Shown: in pieces, positions 6,221 to 15,122 of the stretch
Layout: each line of letters starts with the position of its first letter
How positions within the stretch are numbered: the first letter of the stretch is position 1
NCBI GenBank assembly: GCA_004553095.1
Contig: SFMJ01000012.1
Location: 1-18,742 of the forward strand
DNA from: Bacteroidales bacterium
Lineage (GTDB): Bacteria; Bacteroidota; Bacteroidia; Bacteroidales; Muribaculaceae
Direction of reading: 5' to 3'
DNA: 18,742 nucleotides
Program-made: the position numbers and the translations under genes
The notes under the pieces: model-generated
What the model was told of the DNA's origin: nothing
What the model saw: only the letters and a program-made list of their open reading frames with translations
Database searches by the model: none

Positions 6221-9200
6221 TTATTTCAGGAGGGCTTTCACTGCGGCTTCGAGTTGGCGGTCTATTCCGTTTAGCTCTTCGCCCGGGTTGTTGTAGACCT
6301 CTATGTCAGGATTGAGCTGCTGGTTTTCCAAGGGCTTGCCATTGACATCCAGGCTGGTGACTTGCGGTATGCCGAAGACAATGGTCGGGTCGATCTGTTG
6401 CTCCCACCATACGGCGGTCATTGTGCCCGGCACGGGTGCTCCCACCAGTTTGCCGATCTTCAGCGTCTTGTAGGTGTAGGGTGTGCCATGGGCGTCGCTA
6501 TAGTTGGCTTCGTTGGTGAGCATCACCGAGGGCTTGGTCCACTGTGAGAAGGGATCTGAGCCGACATATTGGCCGCGGGGCGAGTAGTCGACATATTTCT
6601 TGCCACTCAGCAGGATGGCGATGTCATTGTGGAGCCATCCGCCGCCGTTCCAGCGGGTATCCACCACTACAGCCTCGGCGTTGCGATATTTGCCGAGAAG
6701 ACGGTCGTAAACGGCTCTGAAGCTGGGTGAATCCATGCCGCGCACATGCACGTAGGCGATTCTGCCACCCGAGATCGAGTCGACGTAGGCCTCATTGCGC
6801 TCCACCCATCGCTGATAGAGCAATTCGTTGAGTTCGCCACCCGACAGAGGACGTACACTCACCGTGTCGCACTTGCCCGATACTCGCTTGATCTCAAGCA
6901 TGGTCTTCCTTCCGGCTTTCCCTTCGAGCAGCGGATAGTAATTCTTGCCCGCCTTGATAGTCTCGCCATCGATCTTGGTAATGATGTCACCTTTTTTTAC
7001 CTTCGCCTTGGCGGAGAGTAGGGGTGAACCGCTGATTACTTCGCTTACCTTCAGACCGTCGCCGGTGTATGAGGCGTCGTAGAAGGCTCCCAATTCGGCT
7101 GTGGAGAGGCGCGCTCCGCCGCCGCGGTAAGAGCCGCCGGTGTGCGATGCGTTCAATTCGCCGAGAAGTTCGCTCAGAAGTGTGGCGAAGTCTTGATTGT
7201 TGGTGATATAGGGGAGGAATTGGCGATAATGCTTGCCATAATATTCCCAGTCGACGCCATGGATGTTGACATCATAGAACTTGTCAGCCACTTGGCGCAC
7301 GCAGTGGTCGTAGATATATTCACGCTCGGCGGCGGCACTCCGATCGTAGGGGGCTTCAAATTCGATAGCATCTTCCTTGCCTGAGTCGAGATTGATTTTT
7401 TTGATCCCCTTCGAACTTATTAGGAAGATATTTTCTCCCTTCTTGTCGGCTTCGATGCCACCATTGACACCCTTCGCCAGGAGTTTGGTCTCATCCTTAC
7501 GCAGATCGGCTACATATAGGTTGGCATCTCCTTCAGTCGATTGTGCCGTATAATAGAGTTTATTACCCTTGGGGGCGAGGAAATAGTCGCCGATCATGGC
7601 GCTGGTGGGAGTGACGCGACGCATGCGGTGACGACGGTTGTCGAAGTCGAGAGCGATAACTTCGGCCTCCTTCTTATCGGCTTTAGCCTTCTTTGACTTC
7701 TTGTCGCTCTTGCCCTTCTTTTTGTCGCTCTTGTCCGACTTGTCGTCGGCATCTTTCTTCTCTTTCTCAGCCTCTTCGCGGAGGGCATCCTCCTCTTCGG
7801 TGGCGTTGATCTGATCCCAGGCGTCAGCATCGAGAGCCATCAGCACGATATCGCTCTGATTGCCCCACGATCCGTGGCTCTTCATGCCATATTTGCCGGT
7901 CTCGTAGGCGATGGCTTTGCCACCGAGCACCCACTTGGCATTGCCGTCGCTATAGCCGCTTTCGGTCAGGTCGACCACTCGGCTGCCATCCGCCTTGACG
8001 GCTGCCACGTCGGTGTTGTTCCAGCCACCTATGCCGATATAGCTGATCAAGATCCATTGGCTGTCAGGACTCCATTCGAAGGGCACGTCGCCGTCGGAAT
8101 ATGAGTAGTTATACTTGCCGTCGAGGATTGTGGTTACTTTCTTGCTCTCTACGTCGATGACACGCAGTGTGGTGCGATTTTCGAGGAATGCCACCTTCTT
8201 GCCATCGGGCGAGAAACGGGGCTGTTGCGCCGGGAGCTCGCTCTTGTAGAGGGGTTTCTCCTCGATTTCCGTGGCGTAGGCAAAGCGCTTCTCTGACGGG
8301 TTCTTGATCTCGGAGATGAAGAGTTGCCAGATGCCGTCGCGTTCGGAGTCGTAGACCAGTTTGCGGCCATCGGGTGAGAAGGAGATTTCACGCTCTTGTG
8401 CCGCAGTGTTGGTGATGCGCTTGGTGGTAGAGTATTTGGTGTCGGTGACATATACTTCGCCTCTCACCACGATCGCCACCTCTTTTCCTTCCGGAGAGAT
8501 GGATATACCGCTTGCGCCGCTGCCGGCAAAGCCTTTGATGATATCTTTCTTGTATTGGTCGGCATAGATGGATACGTTGACCTTGCGGGGTGTTTCTCCT
8601 TCGCGTAGGGTGTAGATATCGCCATCCTGGCTGAAAGCCATAAGTCCGGAGCCGGAAACGCTTAGCGTGCGCACCGGGTGCTTCTCGAAGTTGGTGAGTT
8701 GACGCTTGCCCCCCTTACCATCGGCGGAGTAGACATTGATTGTTCCCGATTCTTCAGAGAGGTAATAGTAACCCTTGCCATCGGCTTTCCACACCGGGTT
8801 CATGTCGTGGCCATTGAAGTTGGTGAGCTTGGTGAAGACACCTTTATCGTATAGCCACACATCGCAGGTGCCTGATGAGCGTTCATGCTTGCGGAGTGGA
8901 TCTTCGAGCCCTTTACGGTCGTGATAGAGCATCTTGCCGTCGGGCGCTATCGAAGCCGAACCCAGAGGCATCGATAGGTAAAGCTCGGGACGTGCATCAG
9001 GAGTGTTGATGTCGATGGCGTATGTGCGAGTATGACGCACCGGATTGCGTATCGACTTCTCTGAGGTGATCTCCGAAGTGGAGTAGATCACCTTGTCGGG
9101 GGAGAGGAATGCCAAGGGGGTCTCGTTGCCGGAATATGTGGTGAGACGTATAGGTGAGCCACCCGTAGATGCTACCCTGTAGAGGTCGTAACTCCCCTCG

Positions 9201-9463
9201 CGATCGGATGAGAATACGATGGTGCGAGAGTCGGGGCTCCAGATAGGAGAGGTGTTGTAGGAGCCTCCCGAGGTGAGCTGATGTGCCTCGCCTCCGGCTG
9301 TGGGGATGGTGAAGATGTCGCCGCGATAGGTGAAGGCGATCTTGCTGCCATCGGGCGAAATCGACGTGTTGCGGAGCCATCTGGGCGATTCGTCGGCTTG
9401 GGCGGATGCCATAGCCGCGAGCCCCGTACAGACTGCCGCTGCAAAAAACTTTAATTTTTTCAT
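6221..9463 (-). CDS. Secreted tricorn-type S41 peptidase with beta-propeller and PDZ domain
   Basis: A 1080-residue protein. Signal peptide 1-21 (ends ASAQA); then WD40-like/PD40 propeller blades with repeated 'SPDG.KIAF' motifs (about 28-540, e.g. ISPDGSKIAF, WSPDSRTIVF, FSPDGRKLVY). A strongly charged Asp/Lys/Ser-rich linker occupies about 553-605. Next come a second beta region and the tricorn core; Ser773-His774 in NASHTGG correspond to the Ser/His pair of tricorn's catalytic tetrad. A PDZ domain spans about 793-875 (GLKVSEVISGSPL, KKGDIITKIDGE). The S41 domain has TRWNGGG at 936-942 and the likely nucleophile Ser989 in NEANYSDAHG. Catalytic residues therefore appear intact. Unlike cytoplasmic archaeal tricorn it is exported, so it probably degrades peptides in the periplasm or at the surface. 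It lies 63 bases downstream of folK with no visible promoter of its own. Confidence 0.92.
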   Translation of the reverse strand: MKKLKFFAAAVCTGLAAMASAQADESPRWLRNTSISPDGSKIAFTYRGDIFTIPTAGGEAHQLTSGGSYNTSPIWSPDSRTIVFSSDREGSYDLYRVASTGGSPIRLTTYSGNETPLAFLSPDKVIYSTSEITSEKSIRNPVRHTRTYAIDINTPDARPELYLSMPLGSASIAPDGKMLYHDRKGLEDPLRKHERSSGTCDVWLYDKGVFTKLTNFNGHDMNPVWKADGKGYYYLSEESGTINVYSADGKGGKRQLTNFEKHPVRTLSVSGSGLMAFSQDGDIYTLREGETPRKVNVSIYADQYKKDIIKGFAGSGASGISISPEGKEVAIVVRGEVYVTDTKYSTTKRITNTAAQEREISFSPDGRKLVYDSERDGIWQLFISEIKNPSEKRFAYATEIEEKPLYKSELPAQQPRFSPDGKKVAFLENRTTLRVIDVESKKVTTILDGKYNYSYSDGDVPFEWSPDSQWILISYIGIGGWNNTDVAAVKADGSRVVDLTESGYSDGNAKWVLGGKAIAYETGKYGMKSHGSWGNQSDIVLMALDADAWDQINATEEEDALREEAEKEKKDADDKSDKSDKKKGKSDKKSKKAKADKKEAEVIALDFDNRRHRMRRVTPTSAMIGDYFLAPKGNKLYYTAQSTEGDANLYVADLRKDETKLLAKGVNGGIEADKKGENIFLISSKGIKKINLDSGKEDAIEFEAPYDRSAAAEREYIYDHCVRQVADKFYDVNIHGVDWEYYGKHYRQFLPYITNNQDFATLLSELLGELNASHTGGSYRGGGARLSTAELGAFYDASYTGDGLKVSEVISGSPLLSAKAKVKKGDIITKIDGETIKAGKNYYPLLEGKAGRKTMLEIKRVSGKCDTVSVRPLSGGELNELLYQRWVERNEAYVDSISGGRIAYVHVRGMDSPSFRAVYDRLLGKYRNAEAVVVDTRWNGGGWLHNDIAILLSGKKYVDYSPRGQYVGSDPFSQWTKPSVMLTNEANYSDAHGTPYTYKTLKIGKLVGAPVPGTMTAVWWEQQIDPTIVFGIPQVTSLDVNGKPLENQQLNPDIEVYNNPGEELNGIDRQLEAAVKALLK

Positions 9464-9498
9464 TTCTTTTTCAGGTATTATTTTATAGATCTAAACAC

Positions 9499-9550
9499 TT
9501 TTATCCTTTGCTTTCCTCCTTCTCTTTTATCCTTTGCTTTCCTCCTTCTC
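9499..9550. repeat. Exact 26-bp tandem duplication across the folK stop codon
   Basis: Bases 9499-9524 and 9525-9550 are identical (each starts TTTTATCCTTTGC and ends CCTCCTTCTC on the plus strand). The 9525-9550 copy encodes the last folK residues, EKEESKG, and the TAA stop; the other copy lies just after the stop. Since the stop is inside the unit, gain or loss of a copy would leave the protein unchanged. Confidence 0.9.
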
Positions 9551-10012
9551 TGCGGGGAGGTCGGCGAGCATTTCGGCGCATGTCTTGCCGCTGAGGGGGT
9601 GACGCCAGAGGGGTGCCAATTCGGCGAAGGGCTCCAAGAAGAAGCGGCGTTCTGCCAAGGCGGGGTGGGGGAGGGTAAGGTTGTCGCTGTCGAGGCTGAT
9701 CTCGTCTGCCGCCATGATGTCGATGTCGAGCACGCGATCCTGATAATTGCCGGATGCATCGCGATGGGGTGTCGGGTTGAGTCGATTCTCTATACCTTGC
9801 AATATGTTCAGCATCTGAAGTGGCTCCTTGTCGCTAATCACCATTATTGCGATGTTATAATACATTCTATCGGAGACATATCCCCAGGGTCGAGACTCCA
9901 CTAATTTAGATACTTCGAAATAGCCGAACTCCTCCTCGAGGGCTTTAAGAGCGCGGCTGATATTCAACTTACGGTTCCCGATATTCGAACCGATATTTAG
10001 AAAATAATGCAT
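9527..10012 (-). CDS. folK: 2-amino-4-hydroxy-6-hydroxymethyldihydropteridine pyrophosphokinase (HPPK)
   Basis: A 161-residue cytoplasmic enzyme that transfers pyrophosphate from ATP to 6-hydroxymethyl-7,8-dihydropterin, the step before dihydropteroate synthase in folate synthesis. Recognisable HPPK motifs: the N-terminal FLNIGSNIGNR (usual LGSNLGDR), the pterin loop SRPWGYVSDRMYYNIAI (about 40-56), QDRVLDIDIM with the Mg-binding Asp96 and Asp98, and LPHPALAERRFFLEPFAELAP (about 114-134). The length matches the usual about 160 residues. A longer reading frame extends to 10075, but its extra 21 residues are not family-like and a promoter -7 element (10053-10060) lies inside it, so I start at Met 10012. 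It is first in a probable two-gene unit with the tricorn-type protease; I see no functional link between the two. Confidence 0.93.
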   Translation of the reverse strand: MHYFLNIGSNIGNRKLNISRALKALEEEFGYFEVSKLVESRPWGYVSDRMYYNIAIMVISDKEPLQMLNILQGIENRLNPTPHRDASGNYQDRVLDIDIMAADEISLDSDNLTLPHPALAERRFFLEPFAELAPLWRHPLSGKTCAEMLADLPAEKEESKG

Positions 10013-10052
10013 AATAACGATATGACTATCTAAACAAAAACATAATAATCCA

Positions 10053-10060
10053 CAAAGATA
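10053..10060 (-). promoter_or_regulatory. Probable promoter -7 element of folK
   Basis: On the minus strand the sequence reads TATCTTTG, a perfect TAnnTTTG element, 40 bases before the folK ATG. No TTTG/TTG box is found at the usual 19-21 base distance, so the promoter is only half supported. It still argues for the internal folK start. Confidence 0.4.
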
Positions 10061-10110
10061 ACATTTCCCCGCCAACTCCCGATATATTTAAGCAAAAAAT
10101 CTTTTATTCT

Positions 10111-10150
10111 AAAAAGGGCTGATCGGTTTGTGAACTGATCAGCCCTTTTT
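10111..10150. terminator. Bidirectional intrinsic terminator behind infB
   Basis: AAAAAGGGCTGATC at 10111-10124 pairs perfectly with 10137-10150 (GATCAGCCCTTTTT), and the stem continues with GGTT/AACT to a 4-base loop. The A and T tracts give function on both strands. It ends the rimP-nusA-infB transcript (infB stop at 10173) and isolates it from the folK promoter downstream. Confidence 0.93.
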
Positions 10151-10172
10151 CTATTATGATAAAAGCAATTTT

Positions 10173-13103
10173 TTAGAGTGTCTTTTTGACGGCTACTTCT
10201 TCGTAGGCTTCGATCATGTCGCCTTCGCGGATATCGTTGTATCCCTGGACGGAGAGTCCGCAGTCATAGCCGGTAGTAACCTCCTTGGCGTCATCTTTGA
10301 ATCGCTTGAGCGAACCAAGTTCGCCGCTGTAGATCACGATGCCGTCGCGGATCACACGCACCTTCGATGTGCGCTTCACCTTGCCATCACGCACGATGGC
10401 ACCGGCGATCGTACCCACCTTCGAGATCTTGTAGGTCTGGAGCACCTCTGCCGTACCGATGATTTCCTCGCGAATCTCGGGAGAGAGAAGACCCTCCATC
10501 GCATCTTTCACCTCCTCGATGGCCTTGTAGATCACCGAATAGAGACGGATCTCGACACCCTCCTTCTCTGCCTCCTTGCGGGCAGCTCCCGAAGGACGCA
10601 CCTGGAAGCCGATGATGATGGCGTCAGAAGCAGCGGCAAGCGTAACGTCAGATTCGGAGATGGCACCCACACCCTTGTGGAGCACATTAACCTGAATCTC
10701 CGGTGTCGACAACTTGAGCAGCGAGTCTGAGAGTGCCTCTACCGAGCCATCCACGTCTCCCTTCACCACGAGATTGAGCTCGTGGAAGTCGTCGAGTGCA
10801 CGACGGCGTCCCAACTCTTCGAGTCCGACACGCTTCTTGGTGCGCATGCTCAACTCGCGTTGCAGCTGCTCGCGCTTCGAGGCGATCTCGCGTGCCTCCT
10901 GTTCGGTGGAAAGCACGTTGAATGTGTCGCCTGCCTGTGGCGCACCATTCAGTCCCAAGATCAACACCGGTGTCGAAGGCCCTGCCTCTTTCACTCGCTG
11001 GTTACGCTCATTGAACATAGCCTTGACCTTGCCGAAATTGGTGCCTGCCAAGATCACATCGCCCACCTTCAATGTGCCGTTCTGCACGAGCACCGTGGCT
11101 ACATAACCGCGCCCCTTGTCAAGCGACGACTCAATCACCGAACCGATGGCGGGGCGATTGGGATTTGCCTTCAAGTCGAGCATCTCTGCCTCGAGAAGAA
11201 CCTTCTCCATAAGTTCATCGACGCCGATACCCTTCTTGGCGGAGATATCTTGCGACTGATACTTGCCACCCCAATCCTCTACCAAGTAATTCATGCCGGC
11301 AAGTTCCTCCTTGATCTTATCGGGGTTGGCAGCAGGTTTATCGATCTTATTGATGGCGAACACCATAGGCACTCCGGCGGCAGAGGCGTGGTTGATAGCC
11401 TCGATGGTCTGGGGCATCACGTCGTCGTCGGCAGCTACGATGATGATGGCGAGGTCGGTGACTTTGGCACCGCGTGCACGCATCGCGGTAAATGCCTCGT
11501 GACCCGGGGTGTCGAGGAAGGTGATGTGACGACCATTCGGCAACTTTACGTTATAGGCACCAATGTGCTGGGTGATACCTCCCGCCTCGCCGGCGATCAC
11601 ATTAGCCTTGCGGATATAGTCGAGAAGAGAAGTCTTACCATGGTCCACGTGTCCCATCACGGTGACGATCGGTGGACGAGTCTCGAGATCCTCCTCCTTA
11701 TCTTCGATCACCTCGATAGCCTCGGTGACATCGGCGCTTACAAATTCGGTCTCAAACCCAAATTCCTCAGCCACAATGTTGAGGGTCTCGGCGTCAAGAC
11801 GCTGATTGATCGACACCATCACACCCAGGTTCATACAGGTGGCGATTACCTTATTCACCGGCACATCCATCAGGTTGGCCAAGTCATTGGCGGTAACGAA
11901 CTCGGTGATCTTCAGTATCTTCGATTCAGCCTCCTCGCGACGCTCCTTCTCGATCTCGCGATTGTGCATCTCCTCGCGTTTCTCCTTGCGGAACTTCACC
12001 GACTTCTTGGTGGTCTTGTTGGTGAGGCGAGCGAGCGTCTCCTTCACCTGCTTCTGCACATCTTCGTTGCTGATCTCAGGCTTCTGGTTGCGACGGTCGC
12101 GATTCTTCTTGCGTTCGCTGCGGCTCTGGCCGTTATTGTTGTTATTACTGTTGTTGCCACCGCCACCCTGGTTGCCACCCTCATTCTGCTTCTTGCGCTG
12201 GTCGGAGCCGAAGCCGGGTTGCTGAGCAGCCTTGTCGATATCGACCTTCTCCTTGCCGATGCGTTTGCGACGCTTGCGGTCGGCATTTTCGGCGCGACGC
12301 TCGCTCTTGCTCTTCTTCTTGGGGCGTGTGCTGGTGTTGATCGCCGACAAGTCAATCTTGCCGATCACCTTGAGCTCGGGAGCACCCGGCGTGTTGCCAC
12401 TAAGACGGAAAGGCTTATCGTCGGTAGCAACTTCAGCTTTTGTTTCCTCCTCTTTTTTCTTTACCTCTTTGGGTTCTTTGTTTTCCACAGGCTTATTTTC
12501 AACTTTAGGTTGTTCAGCTTTGGGTTGTGCCTGCTCCTTGGCGGGAGCGCTCGGAGCGACAGGAGCGACAGAAGCCTTCTCCGGAGCTTTCTCGGGAGCC
12601 TTTTCCTGAGCCTTTTCCGAGGTCTTTTCAGGAGCTTCCTCCGGGGTCTTCTCGGGGGCCTTCTCCGGAGCTTTCTCCGGAGTCTTCTCGGGGGCCTTCT
12701 CCGAAGCTTTCTCCGGAGCTTTTTCGGGAACCTCCTCGGTGGGAGCTTTTTCGGTAGGTGTGGTCGGCGCAGATGCAGTGGTCGATGTCATCCCCGAACG
12801 TGGATTCGAAAGGTCGATTGTCCCCAAGATCTTGGGGCCTGTGACGCGAGTGGTCGTCTCCTGCTCGCGTGCAGCTTCTTGTTTCGCCTTCTTATTCCCA
12901 CGACGGTTGGCGAAGATGCTTTCAGCCGTGGCTTTATCTTTCTTGTCGGCACTAAACTCTTGCATGAGCAGTTCGACGGCGTCGGAGTCGATGCGTGCAT
13001 TCGGGCCCTCATCGACTTCGATATTGTGCTTGCGCAGGAATTCAACGGCTGTGTTGACTCCCACATTCAGGTCTTTGGCTACTTTACTGATCTTTGTGCG
13101 CAT
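10173..13103 (-). CDS. infB: Translation initiation factor IF-2
   Basis: A 976-residue GTPase that brings initiator tRNA to the 30S subunit and promotes subunit joining. An N-terminal IF2_N motif (KVAKDLNVGVNTAVEFLRKHNIEV, residues 6-29) is followed by a long low-complexity arm: Pro-Glu-Lys-Ala/Thr tetrapeptide repeats at about 115-178, then Lys/Glu- and Asn/Gly-rich stretches to about 400. A second IF2_N module follows (VTANDLANLMDVPVNKVI). The G domain has G1 GHVDHGKT (484-491), G2 around GGITQHIGAY, G3 DTPGH (531-535) and G4 NKID (585-588); domains II-IV extend to the C-terminus, ending in YEEVAVKKTL. All GTPase motifs are intact. It starts 29 bases after the nusA stop, in the conserved rimP-nusA-infB order, and is followed by a strong terminator. 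The start (ISKVAKDL just after Met) agrees with the family. Confidence 0.98.
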   Translation of the reverse strand: MRTKISKVAKDLNVGVNTAVEFLRKHNIEVDEGPNARIDSDAVELLMQEFSADKKDKATAESIFANRRGNKKAKQEAAREQETTTRVTGPKILGTIDLSNPRSGMTSTTASAPTTPTEKAPTEEVPEKAPEKASEKAPEKTPEKAPEKAPEKTPEEAPEKTSEKAQEKAPEKAPEKASVAPVAPSAPAKEQAQPKAEQPKVENKPVENKEPKEVKKKEEETKAEVATDDKPFRLSGNTPGAPELKVIGKIDLSAINTSTRPKKKSKSERRAENADRKRRKRIGKEKVDIDKAAQQPGFGSDQRKKQNEGGNQGGGGNNSNNNNNGQSRSERKKNRDRRNQKPEISNEDVQKQVKETLARLTNKTTKKSVKFRKEKREEMHNREIEKERREEAESKILKITEFVTANDLANLMDVPVNKVIATCMNLGVMVSINQRLDAETLNIVAEEFGFETEFVSADVTEAIEVIEDKEEDLETRPPIVTVMGHVDHGKTSLLDYIRKANVIAGEAGGITQHIGAYNVKLPNGRHITFLDTPGHEAFTAMRARGAKVTDLAIIIVAADDDVMPQTIEAINHASAAGVPMVFAINKIDKPAANPDKIKEELAGMNYLVEDWGGKYQSQDISAKKGIGVDELMEKVLLEAEMLDLKANPNRPAIGSVIESSLDKGRGYVATVLVQNGTLKVGDVILAGTNFGKVKAMFNERNQRVKEAGPSTPVLILGLNGAPQAGDTFNVLSTEQEAREIASKREQLQRELSMRTKKRVGLEELGRRRALDDFHELNLVVKGDVDGSVEALSDSLLKLSTPEIQVNVLHKGVGAISESDVTLAAASDAIIIGFQVRPSGAARKEAEKEGVEIRLYSVIYKAIEEVKDAMEGLLSPEIREEIIGTAEVLQTYKISKVGTIAGAIVRDGKVKRTSKVRVIRDGIVIYSGELGSLKRFKDDAKEVTTGYDCGLSVQGYNDIREGDMIEAYEEVAVKKTL

Positions 13104-13132
13104 ATATAGTGTTTGGTTTTACAATATGTTAT

Positions 13133-14389
13133 TTACTCCTCGAACTCGGCACGGAGCACACGGAGCACATTCTCGATGGTCTCATCCTCCAGGTCTGCCT
13201 CGTCGAGAACTCTGCGGGGGGCGTTGAGCACCGACTTCGCTGTGCCAAGTCCCAAGTCTTTGAGCTGCTCGATTACCCAGTCGTCGATCTCATCGCGGAA
13301 CTCATCGAGGTAGATATCCTCTTCACCCTCTTCGATGTCGCGATATACATCGATCGAATAGCCGGTGAGCTCTTGTGCCAAGAAGATGTTGAGACCTCCC
13401 TTGCCGATGGCGAGGCTCACCTCGTCGGGATGCAGGAACACCTCTGCCTTCTTCTTGCCATCTTCGCTCTCGCTGAGACGAATAGATGAAATCTTGGCCG
13501 GCGACAAGGCACGCTGGATATAGAGCTGCGGATTCGATGTGTAACTGATCACGTCGATGCTCTCGTTGTGGAGCTCACGCACGATACCATGGATGCGGCT
13601 TCCCTTGATGCCGACACATGCTCCCACCGGATCGATGCGCTCGTCATAACTCTCTACTGCCACCTTGGCGCGCTCGCCGGGCTTGCGCGCTACTCCCTTG
13701 ATGGTGATCAATCCATCATGGATCTCCGGAATCTCCATCTCGAAGAGTCGACTCAAGAAACGAGGATCCGTACGCGACAAGATCACCTTCGGATTGCCAT
13801 TCTTGTCATCGACTGTCTTTACGATGGCTCTCACCATGTCTCCCTTGTGGAAGAAATCGCCCGGAATCTGCTCCTCTTTCGGAAGTATCAGGTCATTCTG
13901 ATCTTCGTCGAGAAGCAACATCTCGCGCTTCCAAATCTGGTGTACTTCACCGGTAATCACCTCGCCCACCAGTTCCTTGAACTTGGCGGAAATGGCATTC
14001 TTGTGAAGGTCGAGGATCTTCGATTGAAGTGTCTGACGAAGTGTCAGAATGGCACGACGTCCGAATTTCTCAAAATGTATCTGCTTGGCGACATCTTCCC
14101 CGATCTCACACTCCGGGTCTATCTCGCGCGCCTCGGTGAGCCCGATCTGGGTGTTGGGGTTCTTTACCTCTCCATCCGGCACGACATTCAAGTTCTGATA
14201 GATCTCACAGTCTCCCTTGTCAGGGTTCATGATCACGTCGAAATTGTCGTCAGTCGTGAACTGGTTTTGAAGCACTTTGCGGAATGACTCCTCAAGCACT
14301 GATATCAGGGTGGTCTTGTCGATGTTCTTGAGCTCCTTGAACTCTGCAAAACGATCGACCATATTTACAGTCTCTACTTTCTTTGCCAT
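13133..14389 (-). CDS. nusA: Transcription termination/antitermination factor NusA
   Basis: A 418-residue RNA polymerase-binding factor that modulates pausing, termination and antitermination. Domains in order: N-terminal polymerase-binding domain (about 1-135, with LISVLEESFRKVL), S1 RNA-binding domain (about 140-205, VITGEVHQIWKREMLLL), and two KH domains marked by GIKG (260-263) and GKGG (329-332). A short acidic C-terminal segment (DEADLEDETIENVLRVLRAEFEE) replaces the acidic repeats of the E. coli protein, as expected for the shorter Bacteroidota form. It lies between rimP (41-base gap) and infB (29-base gap), the usual cluster, and is probably transcribed from the promoter ahead of rimP. 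Confidence 0.97.
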   Translation of the reverse strand: MAKKVETVNMVDRFAEFKELKNIDKTTLISVLEESFRKVLQNQFTTDDNFDVIMNPDKGDCEIYQNLNVVPDGEVKNPNTQIGLTEAREIDPECEIGEDVAKQIHFEKFGRRAILTLRQTLQSKILDLHKNAISAKFKELVGEVITGEVHQIWKREMLLLDEDQNDLILPKEEQIPGDFFHKGDMVRAIVKTVDDKNGNPKVILSRTDPRFLSRLFEMEIPEIHDGLITIKGVARKPGERAKVAVESYDERIDPVGACVGIKGSRIHGIVRELHNESIDVISYTSNPQLYIQRALSPAKISSIRLSESEDGKKKAEVFLHPDEVSLAIGKGGLNIFLAQELTGYSIDVYRDIEEGEEDIYLDEFRDEIDDWVIEQLKDLGLGTAKSVLNAPRRVLDEADLEDETIENVLRVLRAEFEE

Positions 14390-14430
14390 TAGAGTTTCTT
14401 CTATATGTTTTGAATTATTATTTGCTGCTG

Positions 14431-14895
14431 TTAAAAGTCGAGGTCGTAGCAGACGCTCTTCACGTCGCTATAGGCGAACTCTTCTCTTTGGGTCTCTTCG
14501 ACAGGCCGCTTCGCACCCTCACGCTTCACCTTGACTTGCATCTCGATGGCAAAGCGGTCGTCGGCAGCTTCGACCAGTATGCCATGCAACTTGCGGCCGT
14601 CGCGTGTCAACACCTCCACCTTGTTGCCAAGGTTCTTGCGATATTGTGCCAAGACCTTGAAGGGGGAGGTGAGCCCTGCCGAACCGACCTCCAATTCGTA
14701 GTCTTCATCATCGCGAGGAAATGCCGTTTCGATGTCGCGAGATAATTCTACACAAAAGTCGATGTCGATGCTATCCATGGAGTCTATCTCCACCTTGATC
14801 TCATTCTGAGCGCTGACCGTGACGTCTACCAGGTAGCACTCCGTGTCTTGCAACCTCTCTTCGATCCAGGCTTGCAATGCTTGCTTGTCTATCAT
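14431..14895 (-). CDS. rimP: Ribosome maturation factor RimP
   Basis: A 154-residue factor for 30S subunit assembly. It shows the two RimP parts: an N-terminal alpha/beta domain (ECYLVDVTVSAQNEIKVEID, then DIDFCVELSRDIETAF, and the conserved YELEVGSAGLTSPFK at about 90-105) and a C-terminal SH3-like barrel (NKVEVLTRDGRKLHGILVEA). The family usually has 'SPG.dRPL' where this protein has AGLTSPFK; this variant fits Bacteroidota. The frame is open to 14979, but the additional 28 residues are unlike RimP and a promoter -7 element (14950-14957) lies inside that stretch, so Met 14895 is the likely start. First gene of the rimP-nusA-infB operon. Confidence 0.93.
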   Translation of the reverse strand: MIDKQALQAWIEERLQDTECYLVDVTVSAQNEIKVEIDSMDSIDIDFCVELSRDIETAFPRDDEDYELEVGSAGLTSPFKVLAQYRKNLGNKVEVLTRDGRKLHGILVEAADDRFAIEMQVKVKREGAKRPVEETQREEFAYSDVKSVCYDLDF

Positions 14896-14949
14896 TGTCA
14901 ATAATATAAAAGTCGGAGGAGACTTGCGCCCCCTCCGGAATTCGTATCG

Positions 14950-14957
14950 CAAAGTTA
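14950..14957 (-). promoter_or_regulatory. Probable -7 element of the rimP-nusA-infB promoter
   Basis: On the minus strand TAACTTTG matches TAnnTTTG. The place where the -33 box should be (about 14978-14981) has only a weak TTATG. The leader to the rimP ATG would be roughly 50 bases. This element supports the shorter rimP start. Confidence 0.5.
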
Positions 14958-15122
14958 ATAAATAATTGTCGTTTAACATAATCGCACCTCCATCAAGGGC
15001 GCTATCTTGCCTATTTTATACCCTGTTTTAAGATTAGTTATAAATATTTAACTAAAATTAACGGCAGTAGAGGGCGTCACGATGCCTTGGCGGCGGTGTG
15101 AGGGGGGGGCTGTCGTCTCCGG

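Noticed and set aside
10782..13109. A 775-codon open frame on the plus strand opposite infB
   Set aside because: It is a shadow of infB: the translation is a low-complexity Leu/Arg/Phe/Ser-rich product of the PEKA repeats and biased codon use, without recognisable domains, while infB on the other strand has every expected motif.
15102..15109. Run of eight G as a phase-variation tract
   Set aside because: It lies downstream of the dnaX stop and well before the rimP promoter, in neither a coding region nor a promoter spacer.
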